DNA from: JACRAR01 sp041674385
GTDB taxonomy: Bacteria > Pseudomonadota > Gammaproteobacteria > Burkholderiales > Rhodocyclaceae
Assembly: GCA_041674385.1 (NCBI GenBank)
Contig: JBAYVU010000001.1
Coordinates: 1 to 64,000, forward strand
Reading direction: 5' to 3'
Length of the DNA: 64,000 nt
This document shows, piece after piece, positions 15,191-23,106 of this stretch. Every line of letters begins with the position of its first letter. Position 1 is the stretch's first letter. Made by a program: the position numbers and the translations under genes. The notes below the pieces were generated by a model. That model was not told where the DNA came from. It made no database searches and worked only from the letters and a program-made list of their open reading frames with translations.

Positions 15191-16461
15191 AGGTCCTCCC
15201 CAATCAGTCTTTCGATGTCCGCCAGACGTGCCTGCTGCTCCGCCTGTGCCTTGACGATATCCTGTTTCGCTTTGAGTATCTGCCGTTGCGCATCCAGCAG
15301 GGTGGCGAAATCCACCTTGCCGGTTTGGTAGCCGGTGAGCGCCGCCTGGAAGGTCAGTTCGGACTGCGGCAACAAGCTGGTTTGCGCCAGCATTTCCGTG
15401 CGTCGCGCCGCATCGATTGCGGAGAGGTTCTCGGAAAGGTTGGCCAGCAACTGGTTGGCGGTGGCTTCCTTGCGGGCGCGGGCGGCGGCGGTCATCTTCT
15501 CGGCTTCACGTTCCTGGCTGCGGCGGCTTTCCTGCTGCAGCGGGATGTTGAGTTCCACCATCAGTTCCCACTCATTGACGCGGTTGCCGGTTTGCATCGG
15601 CGAGACGCCGACGGTGAAATCCGGATAGCGGTTGCGGTAGGTCAGGTCGCGGTTCTTCTCGGCTGCGCGAATTGTAGCCTCGTCGGCGAAGAGCTGCGGA
15701 TTCTTGCCGCGCAGGCGATTTTCCAGCGCCACGAAGTCGAGCTTGGCTGCAGGGGGAACCGGCCGCAGGCGTTCCGGGTCGGCCAGCGGCGACGGGGCGG
15801 GACGAGCCAGCAGGGCATTGACACGAACACGCGTATGGTGGTGCTCGGTCTCCATCTGGATCAGTTCGTTTCTCATTGCGGTGCGTTCCACCTGGACGCG
15901 GATGGCATCCTGCTGCGGAACCAAGCCGCCGGCGTAGCGCACCTGGGTGATCTTCTCGATGCGGTCGAGCAGGTCGATCACTTCCTTGTCCAGCTGGATC
16001 AGTCGCGCCACGGCGAAATACTGGGCATACGCCGTCTTGATTTGGGCCGCCTGTTCGGTCCACGTCACCCCAACCTTGCCCTTCGCCGCATCGGCCTCGG
16101 CTTCGGCAGCTTCGCGCTTGAGGTCGCGCTTGCCCCAAAAAGGCAGCGGCTGCATCAGCGTGTACTTGGTGCCGCCGACACGGCCAGGCAATACATTGGG
16201 GCGTGCATCCGAGCCGAAGTTGGTGACGTTCTGCAATTCCGTGCGCAACACCGGATCGGGCAGCGCGCCGGCCGGGTAGACGCGTTCCCGCGCCGCTTCG
16301 GCTTCGAGGCGCATGGCCGCGTATTCCGGATTCTTCTCTTTGGCGTAGGCGAGCAAGCCTTCGACCGACTTGCCCAAGACGGCTTCCTGCGACAGCACGG
16401 GTGTCGACGCTCCAAAGGCTAACAAGAGGACAAGCGCCGGCGCGGGAATGATTCCTCGCAT
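15187..16461 (-). CDS. cusC: Cu/Ag efflux outer-membrane channel CusC (TolC family)
   Basis: The 424-residue protein begins with a signal peptide (cut near LSQE) and contains two OEP domains of long amphipathic helices, as in CusC/CzcC. It forms the outer-membrane duct of the pump. It ends with an ATGA overlap onto cusB and follows the CusF gene after 28 bases. There is no lipobox Cys, unlike E. coli CusC. Confidence 0.87.
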   Translation of the reverse strand: MRGIIPAPALVLLLAFGASTPVLSQEAVLGKSVEGLLAYAKEKNPEYAAMRLEAEAARERVYPAGALPDPVLRTELQNVTNFGSDARPNVLPGRVGGTKYTLMQPLPFWGKRDLKREAAEAEADAAKGKVGVTWTEQAAQIKTAYAQYFAVARLIQLDKEVIDLLDRIEKITQVRYAGGLVPQQDAIRVQVERTAMRNELIQMETEHHHTRVRVNALLARPAPSPLADPERLRPVPPAAKLDFVALENRLRGKNPQLFADEATIRAAEKNRDLTYRNRYPDFTVGVSPMQTGNRVNEWELMVELNIPLQQESRRSQEREAEKMTAAARARKEATANQLLANLSENLSAIDAARRTEMLAQTSLLPQSELTFQAALTGYQTGKVDFATLLDAQRQILKAKQDIVKAQAEQQARLADIERLIGEDL

Positions 16462-16489
16462 ACAACCTCCCAGGGGAAAATGGAAAAAG

Positions 16490-16840
16490 TTACTTCGCTT
16501 TCTCGAAATGGACGACGGTCATGGCTCCATTCACTGTGTCGGCCATGAAGCGGATCTTGTCGCCATCCTTCATCTGATCCAGCCAGGCAGCGTCCTTGAC
16601 GCTGAACACCATGGTCATGGCGGGCATGCCGTTGGGCAACGGACCATGGGAGATGGTCACCTTGCCGGCAGGCTTGTCCAACTTCTTGACCAAGCCTTCG
16701 GTCATAGTCGCCGCGGCTGGAGCGGCAGCGTGCATAGCACCATGCATGGTTCCATGGCCGGCGTGATCGTCGGCGGCCATACCAGGCGCGGAAAGAGTGG
16801 CGGCAAGGGTGATGAAGGCGGTGGCAAAAACATTTTTCAT
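16490..16840 (-). CDS. cusF: Periplasmic copper chaperone CusF-like
   Basis: The start MKNVFATAF is preferred because TGGAGT lies about nine bases upstream; the ATG four codons earlier sits inside that ribosome-binding site. The 116-residue protein has a signal peptide (cut after GMA), a His/Met-rich linker (DDHAGHGTMHGAMHA) and a CusF OB fold whose NGMPAMTMVF matches the W/P-x-M-T-M copper site, here lacking the usual Trp before the Met pair. It would deliver Cu(I)/Ag(I) to CusB. Confidence 0.85.
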   Translation of the reverse strand: MKNVFATAFITLAATLSAPGMAADDHAGHGTMHGAMHAAAPAAATMTEGLVKKLDKPAGKVTISHGPLPNGMPAMTMVFSVKDAAWLDQMKDGDKIRFMADTVNGAMTVVHFEKAK

Positions 16841-16858
16841 AATGTACTCCATAGAGGG

Positions 16859-17296
16859 TTAGTGGCGTGCGAAAACCTGGGTGGTGCCGTCGGCCTGTAC
16901 CAGCAACGTCTCATAATGCACCGGCTTTGCGCCTTCCATGCCGGGCGATCCTGCCGGCATACCCGGCACGGACAGACCGACTGCCTTGGGTTCTTCCTTG
17001 AGCAGTCGGCGTATGTCGGCCGCCGGCACATGGCCGATGATGACATAGCCGCCAATCTTGGCGGTATGGCAGGACTCAAGGTTCTCGGGTATGTGCAATT
17101 TCTGGATGTCGGCTGGCAGTTCGGCTACCTTATGGGTCTGTACCTCGAAACCATTGCCGCGCAGATGTTCAACCCATTGCCCGCAGCAACCGCAGTAAGG
17201 GCTCTTGAAAACTTCCACCTGGACGGCAGTTTGGGCCAAGGTGTTGCCAGCGCCGAGCAGTAAGGTCAGCGCGACTGTGTAAGAACGGAAGGTCAT
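16859..17296 (-). CDS. DUF411 metal-binding periplasmic protein
   Basis: The 145-residue protein has a signal peptide (cut near LAQT) and the DUF411 pattern: a thioredoxin-like start VFKSPYCGCCGQWVEHL, then SCHTAKIGGYVIIGHVPAADI, and a C-terminal segment with GLSVPGMPAGSPGME. The CxCC and Cys/His residues are candidate copper ligands. The family is common in copper and multi-metal resistance loci. It is the first gene of the cus block, 18 bases before cusF. No clear Shine-Dalgarno precedes the start. Confidence 0.87.
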   Translation of the reverse strand: MTFRSYTVALTLLLGAGNTLAQTAVQVEVFKSPYCGCCGQWVEHLRGNGFEVQTHKVAELPADIQKLHIPENLESCHTAKIGGYVIIGHVPAADIRRLLKEEPKAVGLSVPGMPAGSPGMEGAKPVHYETLLVQADGTTQVFARH

Positions 17297-17372
17297 GGAA
17301 TGATTGGATTACCGATTGAGTTGGGACGGCCTGCATTGTGAGGCATCCCAGACTACGGCAAGCTGACTGAAA

Positions 17373-17390
17373 CATTACATCTCCGTAATC
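17373..17390 (-). promoter_or_regulatory. Candidate CusR/CopR-type box upstream of the cus operon
   Basis: CATTACATCTCCGTAATC is close to the CATTACA-N4-TGTAATG dyad known for CusR/CopR/HprR response regulators, differing at two conserved positions. It lies about 77 bases before the first gene, where an activator site would be expected. No cusRS-like pair is adjacent. Confidence 0.45.
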
Positions 17391-17398
17391 TTCGGCAC

Positions 17399-17445
17399 TC
17401 GAAGAAATCCCTCGACCAGCAACTCGAAGCTGCTGGATGAGGGAT
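17399..17445 (-). terminator. Probable terminator after the Gly-rich lipoprotein gene
   Basis: ATCCCTCGACCAGCA and TGCTGGATGAGGGAT (17407-17445) form a 15-bp stem with two internal mismatches. On the minus strand the stem runs into ATTTCTTCG. It lies 70 bases downstream of the lipoprotein gene ending at 17515 and separates that unit from the cus operon. Confidence 0.5.
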
Positions 17446-17514
17446 CGTGTGGTTCGTCAAGTCTCTTAAGCGTCGAAATTTGACTCAGGCTCTGGTCCGG
17501 ACAGAGCACAACTA

Positions 17515-18474
17515 TTAGTGCATCCCGCCCATGATCACATTGGTCATCTTTGCCGCATCGCCTACATTCATGCCTGCATTTTGCAATGAGGATTGCATCG
17601 ACGTAGAAGAAGTCATGTTGGTCGCCACCATGCTGATGGTGCCATCCACCTTGAGAATGGGCATATTCAGATTGGTGACGTCTTGACCATTCAGGGCGGC
17701 CATCATATTCGCCGCTTTCGTTGCGTCGGCCGTGACATAACTGCTCATCATCCCCGCCATTGCCGAGACGGTACAGGCGATTTGCTGGGAAGTCGTGGTG
17801 CCTGCAGCATTGCAAGGAACGCCGCTGGCGTCCGTGATGAGGTTTGAGTTCTTCGCCGCCATGACCACCCGACCCAATTGTTTGACCATGTTGGTTTGCA
17901 GGGTCAATGCAGACGAATTGGAGCCACTGTTCTTCAAGTCGACCATCGGCATCGCGCTCAAGTCAATTCCGAGCGATGACATGGCGGATTGGACTGCGGC
18001 GATGGCCTGATTGATCTTCGTCGCATCGATCGTCGTCGTGCTCACCGCACTGGCGGCCATTTCGCTAAACGGGGTGACATATACGGTCGTCGAACCGGAA
18101 ACTGCCGGAACGACGGCGCGCATGGTCATGGCGTAGGGAATGTCAGTCCCCGTAGTCTCATCCACCATGGTGCTGGATGCTCCTGCCATCACTTTGACCA
18201 TGGCGGGCCCGGTATAGCCGTCGCTAAAGGTCACCCTATAGGAGCCATCAGTTCCGGTAGTGGTTGAGGCGCAGGTCGCATCGGCCTCCGGGGCGCCGTT
18301 GACGATGCGGCAGGCAAGCACCTTGGCTTGCTTGATGATTCCTTTCGCCGCGGTACCGCCAATGGAGGTTGGGGAAGGCAAGGCTGCAGTAGGCGCAACA
18401 CTCCCGCCGCCACCGCCGCCGCAGCCCGTCAGGATTAAGGCGGTTGCTAAAGCTATTCCAGTCAATTTGATCAT
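17515..18474 (-). CDS. Gly-rich surface lipoprotein of unknown function
   Basis: The 319-residue protein has a lipoprotein signal with lipobox LTGC followed directly by a run of Gly and then Ser, a tether typical of outer-membrane lipoproteins. Residues 40-120 look like a carboxypeptidase-regulatory/Ig-like beta domain (AAKGIIKQAKVLAC, TGTDGSYRVTFSDGY). The rest is Ala/Ser/Thr/Met-rich helical sequence without a recognised domain. GAGG lies eight bases before the start. It is the last of three co-directional genes (19943 to 17515) and resembles in style the poly-Gly lipoprotein at 21336-23009. Function not recognised. Confidence 0.75.
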   Translation of the reverse strand: MIKLTGIALATALILTGCGGGGGGSVAPTAALPSPTSIGGTAAKGIIKQAKVLACRIVNGAPEADATCASTTTGTDGSYRVTFSDGYTGPAMVKVMAGASSTMVDETTGTDIPYAMTMRAVVPAVSGSTTVYVTPFSEMAASAVSTTTIDATKINQAIAAVQSAMSSLGIDLSAMPMVDLKNSGSNSSALTLQTNMVKQLGRVVMAAKNSNLITDASGVPCNAAGTTTSQQIACTVSAMAGMMSSYVTADATKAANMMAALNGQDVTNLNMPILKVDGTISMVATNMTSSTSMQSSLQNAGMNVGDAAKMTNVIMGGMH

Positions 18475-18518
18475 TTTGGGTACCTCAGAATTGGATAGGT
18501 ATGTGATGTTCCGGCTGA

Positions 18519-18998
18519 TCAGGAAACAGCCGCGTCAAATAGGTTCATATGCGCCAAGCCGACCAGATGGATGCCGGGCATGTCGTCCATGATGTCCAGC
18601 ATCGTCTGGACTATGCTGGAGCCGGTTGTAGAGGCATCGATGCTTCCATTCAGGGCATCTTGGATAATGCTGCCCATCATCCCGCCGAAATCCAAACCAG
18701 GGGCAACGGTAGATGTCGGGGCGCCGACAGAACCATTCAAGGGTTGATGCAGACCGATGCTGCTCATGATCGTGCCATTCCCTAAACCGGAATTGCCGGT
18801 AAAACCGCTCATCATCGTGCCGACACCCAGCCCGGGTGTGACGACGGGGGTATGGACTCCGACGGAGCCATTCAACATTTGATTCAGTCCGATGTTGCCC
18901 ATGACCGTGCCATTGCCCGAACCAAATACCGCGGCGGACATGTGCGTTCCTGCGAAACCATTTAACGAACCATTCGTTGCGAAAGCGCGAGACATCAT
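18519..18998 (-). CDS. Hypothetical repeat protein without signal peptide, 159 aa
   Basis: The frame has an AGGAG site upstream of ATGATG and encodes a Gly/Asn/Met-rich protein with an internal duplication: residues about 28-66 and 73-111 share G-N-G-T-V/I-M, I-G-L-x-Q, L-N-G-S-V-G and T/A-P-G-L. A third, shorter LNGSID appears later. No signal peptide or TM segment is visible; the C-terminal 40 residues are more ordinary (IVQTMLDIMDDMPGIHLVGL). I do not recognise the family. It lies between the triple-repeat protein gene and the poly-Gly lipoprotein gene. Confidence 0.6.
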   Translation of the reverse strand: MMSRAFATNGSLNGFAGTHMSAAVFGSGNGTVMGNIGLNQMLNGSVGVHTPVVTPGLGVGTMMSGFTGNSGLGNGTIMSSIGLHQPLNGSVGAPTSTVAPGLDFGGMMGSIIQDALNGSIDASTTGSSIVQTMLDIMDDMPGIHLVGLAHMNLFDAAVS

Positions 18999-19052
18999 TT
19001 TTAATTTCTCCTGAGTGATTGATGCGTAGATTAGAAATTACAGACTAATACA

Positions 19053-19943
19053 TCAGAGGACTGCATCGATCGTGGCAGACAGCTGGGCGTGCAGCCCCAC
19101 CAGATCGACCGTCGTCCCCGTGCCATGGGCGACGGAGGTGTAGATACCGTCGCCATTGCCGTCGTGAAAGACCTCGTATGAAGCGCGATTGCCATAGGTC
19201 ACCTTCTCCACGATGTCACCGGACAATTGATCAACGCTAAAGCTCGTATAGGCGTTCGGTGTGACTGTGACAGCGGTGCCGTCCAGACGAACCTGCTGCA
19301 CTTGCGTGACGTTATGGGCGGCATCGACGGTGAACTTGGCCCGGTCATAGGGATCGACCGACAGCAGCATCGTCGCAGTTCCGGGCTGAACAAAAGTTCT
19401 GGCATCCGCCGCAATGGCGTAAAGGCCGGCGCTACCCGACTTCACGAATTGCAGGGTTTCGACCATATTGCCCTGGACCACAGTTTCGGTCACCGTATTA
19501 CCGTCGGCGCTCGCCGAGAGGTGCGCCGTGGGCGACAGGGTCAGAGTGTTCGTGTAGGTCTTGCTGGCATTGCCCCAGACACTCTGCATGCCCGTGACCG
19601 CGCCGTTGGCCGTGGTGAAGGAATACCCACTGGTTTGCCCGTAGGCATTGGTGGTTGTGGGATTGGCCAGTGTCACCGCATCCGAAACCACATGATAAAG
19701 ACTGGTGTTGGTTGCATCCGGGGCGTACTGAAGTACTTCCGTTGCGTATGACCCTGTCAGCGTTTCCGTGACGATGTTGTTGGCCACCGCGAACGTGGCA
19801 TTGCTGGGCAGGCGAAGATCGAAGGTATAGCTGCCCAGCACGCGTTCCATACCGGTGATTTGGCCGTTGTTGACGATGAACTCGTAGCCGTTGGGCGTAA
19901 GGGCTGCCGAGAATCCTGCGTTGAAACCCATCATTCCCATCAT
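19053..19943 (-). CDS. Hypothetical protein with three ~80-residue repeats
   Basis: I place the start at ATG 19943 because GAAAGG is nine bases upstream; an ATG three codons earlier abuts that site. The 296-residue protein starts MMGMMGFNAGF and is then built of three units of about 75-85 residues, each running from an NGxxTGMxxV- or NVTQVQQV-like turn, through an A/T-rich beta stretch with V-T-E-T/E-K, to a Y/L-x-x-V/I-A/S-D segment (roughly residues 18-92, 104-182 and 193-270). It is Thr/Asn/Val-rich and predicted mostly beta, without a signal peptide. A secreted or surface beta-repeat protein is possible, but no export partner is in the window. It is the first gene of its unit. Confidence 0.62.
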   Translation of the reverse strand: MMGMMGFNAGFSAALTPNGYEFIVNNGQITGMERVLGSYTFDLRLPSNATFAVANNIVTETLTGSYATEVLQYAPDATNTSLYHVVSDAVTLANPTTTNAYGQTSGYSFTTANGAVTGMQSVWGNASKTYTNTLTLSPTAHLSASADGNTVTETVVQGNMVETLQFVKSGSAGLYAIAADARTFVQPGTATMLLSVDPYDRAKFTVDAAHNVTQVQQVRLDGTAVTVTPNAYTSFSVDQLSGDIVEKVTYGNRASYEVFHDGNGDGIYTSVAHGTGTTVDLVGLHAQLSATIDAVL

Positions 19944-20110
19944 GGTGTGCATCCTTTCGGTTGAGTTGGATAAATAATGAAATCTGGTTCTGCCCTTTCC
20001 TCGCCCGACAAAATTTCAGGCAGCGGAGGAATCGAACTCATGGAGACTGCCAAGGCAGAATCGCAAAGTGACTTGGGTGTTGCTCGGGTTGGGTATAGGT
20101 GGCTCATGTC

Positions 20111-20143
20111 TGGGAATATATCCCATGTTATTTAGAAACACAA
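20111..20143 (-). promoter_or_regulatory. Promoter with palindromic operator over the -10 box (repeat-protein unit)
   Basis: On the minus strand: -35 TTGTGT (20138-20143), 17-base spacer, -10 TATATT (20115-20120). The -10 is the centre of the palindrome TGGGA-TATAT-TCCCA (20111-20125). The geometry is identical to that of the promoter facing the DUF6502 gene, pointing to one shared DNA-binding protein. Confidence 0.65.
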
Positions 20144-20413
20144 TAAGTATTTTCTAATGAATACATAGATCGTTATGATGTTGGCTGGCTCATTCCTGAA
20201 TTGTGGGCACTGAAAACCAAGCGATGCATATGCCAGCCACGGATTCCATAGATCCTCAAGAACCAGCGATTGAGGCCAGAATTGATATTGCTATCGCCCT
20301 TCGTAGCACAGATGATCGAGGTCCTGCCGTTTGGCCGGGTTGATTGAACAGGCAACACTGAACTCAAGTCATATTAGAAAACGCTAAATATCAAGGGCTT
20401 TGCTCAGAAGAGC

Positions 20414-20448
20414 TTGATTAGTTCCGATTGATGGGATACATTCCCATC
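20414..20448 (+). promoter_or_regulatory. Promoter with palindromic operator over the -10 box (DUF6502 unit)
   Basis: -35 TTGATT (20414-20419), 17-base spacer, -10 TACATT (20437-20442). The -10 lies in the centre of GATGGGA-TACAT-TCCCATC (20430-20448). Compared with the site at 20111 in promoter orientation, the 16-base core ATGGGATAYATTCCCA differs at one position only. Confidence 0.68.
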
Positions 20449-20475
20449 ATTATCGGGTTGACTTGAGAATTGGAT

Positions 20476-21300
20476 ATGAGCGAATCACGTAGCGATCTAG
20501 CCTTGGCGGCCTCCTTGCGCCTGCTCTCGCCACTGGTGAAGATGCTTCTGCACGAAGGTGTGGCCTATCCTCAATTTGCTCAGGCGCTCAAGCAAGTCTT
20601 TCTGGAATCGGCGGCAACGATCATCGATGAGCGGGAAGGACGTTCCAATGACTCGAACATCAGCGTGCTGTCGGGCGTACATCGCAAGGATGTGCGCGAG
20701 TGGCGAACTGCGGGCAAGCCACGGCCGCCAGCCAGGACTTTGAGCGTAGCCATGCAGGTTTTTACGCGCTGGGCCAGTGACCCGGCCTATCGCGACGAGC
20801 AGGGTGAGCCTCGCCTGCTCGAGCGGGGAGGTGCCACGGGCTCCTTCGAGGCGTTGGCTGAGGCGGTGTCGAACGATGTGCATCCGCGCACCGTGCTCGA
20901 GGAACTCCTGCGCCTGGGCGTCGTTGCGGCGGATAACGCAGGCGGGGAAGGGAAACCAGCGCGGCTGCGTCTTTGCGTCGGCGCCTTTGTTCCCAAGGAA
21001 GGCTACGCCGAGATGCTGCAACTCTTCAGCGACAATGTCGGCGATCACCTCGCCGCGGCGGCGCGTAACCTTGCGGGCAGTGAAGCGCCACTCCTCGAAC
21101 AGAGTGTCTATGCCAACGGCCTGACCACCGAATCCGCCGATGCGCTCAACACGTTGTCCCGCGGGCTTTGGGCTGGGGTTTTCCAGCAGATGGTGCGCAC
21201 CGCCACGTTATTGTCCAAACAAGACGAAGGGGTTGTCGGCGCCGATGAGCGCGTTCGCCTGGGCATGTATTTCTACCGCGAGTCAGGCAAACAACCATGA
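20476..21300 (+). CDS. DUF6502 family protein, probable HTH regulator
   Basis: I use ATG 20476 (MSESRSDLAL) rather than a TTG two codons earlier. The 274-residue protein begins with a segment typical of DUF6502 (LLSPLVKMLLHEGVAYPQF), followed by a helix-turn-helix-like ISVLSGVHRKDVREWR at about residues 58-73. The remainder is helical (DVHPRTVLEELLRLGVV). No TM segment is visible. It overlaps the downstream lipoprotein gene as ATGA. Because its own promoter and the divergent one share one palindrome, it is the natural candidate for their regulator; that is inference. Confidence 0.75.
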   Translation: MSESRSDLALAASLRLLSPLVKMLLHEGVAYPQFAQALKQVFLESAATIIDEREGRSNDSNISVLSGVHRKDVREWRTAGKPRPPARTLSVAMQVFTRWASDPAYRDEQGEPRLLERGGATGSFEALAEAVSNDVHPRTVLEELLRLGVVAADNAGGEGKPARLRLCVGAFVPKEGYAEMLQLFSDNVGDHLAAAARNLAGSEAPLLEQSVYANGLTTESADALNTLSRGLWAGVFQQMVRTATLLSKQDEGVVGADERVRLGMYFYRESGKQP

Positions 21301-21335
21301 TGTCCATGCGAAACGCGAATTTACAGGGAGTTCCC

Positions 21336-23009
21336 ATGTTGTTACGTATCCTTGATGGCGCCCGGTCGACGCTCGCGCTGCTGGCAGCGCTCTTCCTCGT
21401 CTCCGCATGCGGCGGTGGCGGTGGGGGTGTCCTGACCCTGCTTGCCGGGGTCGGCTCGGGGGGTACCGGGTCTCCTCTCGCTGCTCTGGGAACATTGACG
21501 GGTTTCGGCAGCCTGATTGTCGATGGCGTGCGACGCAGCGATACCGGCGCCAGCTATTTGTCTGAAGCTGAGCAAGGCGCAGCAGTCACCATGCCGGTGA
21601 CAAGCGCCATGCTTGGGCAGAGTGCGGAGCTGACCTTGGATGCCAGCGGCAACATTGCCTCGGCCTTGATGTCGCCGGAGATCGTCGGCACAGTCAGCGC
21701 GGTCTCGGCGACCAGTATCACGGTCCTGGGAACCAATATCACCGCCAACAGCGATGCGTCCTTAGGCCCGGTGACCAGCTTCGTCGGCTATGTTTCGCTG
21801 GCGGGCGTGCAGGTGGGCGATCGTGTCGAGGCACATGGCCTGTTGAAAACCGACAGCCAGGGCAAGCCCTATCTCCAGGCGACGCTCATTGTGCAAAAAA
21901 CGCCCGCCAACGGCATTCGGCTCACCGGCGTCGTCAGTCAATACAACGCCAGCGTCGGCAGCTTCGTTCTCGGCAACGAGACGGTGACGATAGGCTCGGC
22001 GACAATCAGCCCGGCGGGAGTTTCGCTGGCCAACGGTCTGTTGGTGACGGTCTGGAGCAACAGCGCACCAGTCGGCAATGTGATCAGCGCTACCGTCATC
22101 CGCATCAAGCGACCGGCTCAGTCGAATGGAATTGTTACGCTGTCGGGGCCGATTGCCAATTACATCAGCAACTCCAGTTTCCAGGTTCGAAATGTCATGG
22201 TGGACGCCAGCGCGGCGACCATGACGCCCAGCAGTGCAAGTCTGGGCAACGATAAGTACATCGCGGCTACCGGCAATTACGACGTGACGACGAACAAGCT
22301 CAAGGCCAGCAGCGTCACGGTATTTACCAACGCAGCGCCTACCTCGGTCGAAGTGCATGGCATGGTGGCAAATTTCGTTTCCGCCGCCAGCTTCACCCTG
22401 CGCGGCGTGGTCATCGATGCCAGCAATGCGACCTTTACCGGCGGAACCGCGACACAGCTAGCTAACGGCGTCTTCCTGGAGGTACATGGAGCGGTCACGA
22501 ACAATGTGGTACGCGCGACGACGGTGCAATTCATCGCTTTCACGCCCAGCCAGGCGCCGAACGGTTCCATCATCGAGGTCGGCGGCACCGTCTCTGCCTA
22601 TGATGCCAAGACCGGCGCCTTCACCGTGAGCTTGTCCGGCGGTGGCAGCATGGGCGGCAACATGGGCGCCGGTGCCGTCTTCCTCAACGGCACCGCGAGT
22701 ACCTTGGCGGTCGGTCAATCCGTCAACGTCATGGGTATGTTCAACAACGGCACGCTTACGGGTGCGGAAGTGAACTTCCAATCCGGGCCGGTTAATTCTC
22801 CTGGAACCATAATGATGTCGGGTGTTGTCTCCAATGTCACATCGACCAGCTTCATGCTCAACGGCGTGACCATACAGAGAAACGGCGTGGCCATTCCCGG
22901 TGGCGGGATGATGGGCGGTGGGATGATGGGTGGCTCACGCGTCAACGTCAGCGTTCAACTGGTTGGCGGGCACTATATGGCGACGTCGATCAGCCTGATT
23001 AGCGGTTGA
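21336..23009 (+). CDS. DUF5666-repeat poly-Gly lipoprotein
   Basis: The 557-residue protein is best started at ATG 21336: CAGGGAG lies five bases upstream and the product opens with a clean lipoprotein signal, lipobox VSAC, then Gly6. An earlier ATG at 21297 overlaps the DUF6502 stop (ATGA) and would add 13 residues. The mature part has at least five beta-rich DUF5666-type units of 70-90 residues marked by G-x-V/I-x-x-Y/F-N and V-G-D-R-V-E-A-H-G or similar (e.g. GTVSAVSATSITVLG, GVVSQYNASVGSFVLG). The C-terminus has GGGMMGGGMMGG. Probably an outer-membrane surface protein; the role is unknown. Confidence 0.78.
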   Translation: MLLRILDGARSTLALLAALFLVSACGGGGGGVLTLLAGVGSGGTGSPLAALGTLTGFGSLIVDGVRRSDTGASYLSEAEQGAAVTMPVTSAMLGQSAELTLDASGNIASALMSPEIVGTVSAVSATSITVLGTNITANSDASLGPVTSFVGYVSLAGVQVGDRVEAHGLLKTDSQGKPYLQATLIVQKTPANGIRLTGVVSQYNASVGSFVLGNETVTIGSATISPAGVSLANGLLVTVWSNSAPVGNVISATVIRIKRPAQSNGIVTLSGPIANYISNSSFQVRNVMVDASAATMTPSSASLGNDKYIAATGNYDVTTNKLKASSVTVFTNAAPTSVEVHGMVANFVSAASFTLRGVVIDASNATFTGGTATQLANGVFLEVHGAVTNNVVRATTVQFIAFTPSQAPNGSIIEVGGTVSAYDAKTGAFTVSLSGGGSMGGNMGAGAVFLNGTASTLAVGQSVNVMGMFNNGTLTGAEVNFQSGPVNSPGTIMMSGVVSNVTSTSFMLNGVTIQRNGVAIPGGGMMGGGMMGGSRVNVSVQLVGGHYMATSISLISG

Positions 23010-23106
23010 TAAGATTGCCTACCGAGTTCGGCCGATGGTCAGCGATACGCGATCGCATCCATGCGATGGGTGTTCTTGGACGGCTGGCTTATTCACGGAT
23101 AGGCGC

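Larger units (their letters stand above)
19944..20475. other. Divergent regulatory region (about 530 bases without a gene)
   Basis: AT-richer than its surroundings, this gap separates the minus-strand repeat/lipoprotein unit from the plus-strand DUF6502 unit. It carries two outward-facing promoters, each with the same palindrome over its -10 box, and two copies of ATTAGAAAA (20150-20158 on the minus strand, 20373-20381 on the plus strand). The stretch between 20165 and 20370 shows nothing I can name. Confidence 0.6.

Noticed and set aside
20021..20060. A stretch whose reverse complement reads like a tRNA T-arm and acceptor end (GAGTTCGATTCCTCC)
   Set aside because: The T-stem does not pair beyond three bases and no anticodon or D-arm is found upstream, so a tRNA or attachment site is not supported.
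20173..20367. 64-codon minus-strand ORF in the divergent regulatory region
   Set aside because: No ribosome-binding site, no domain, and irregular composition; most likely chance.
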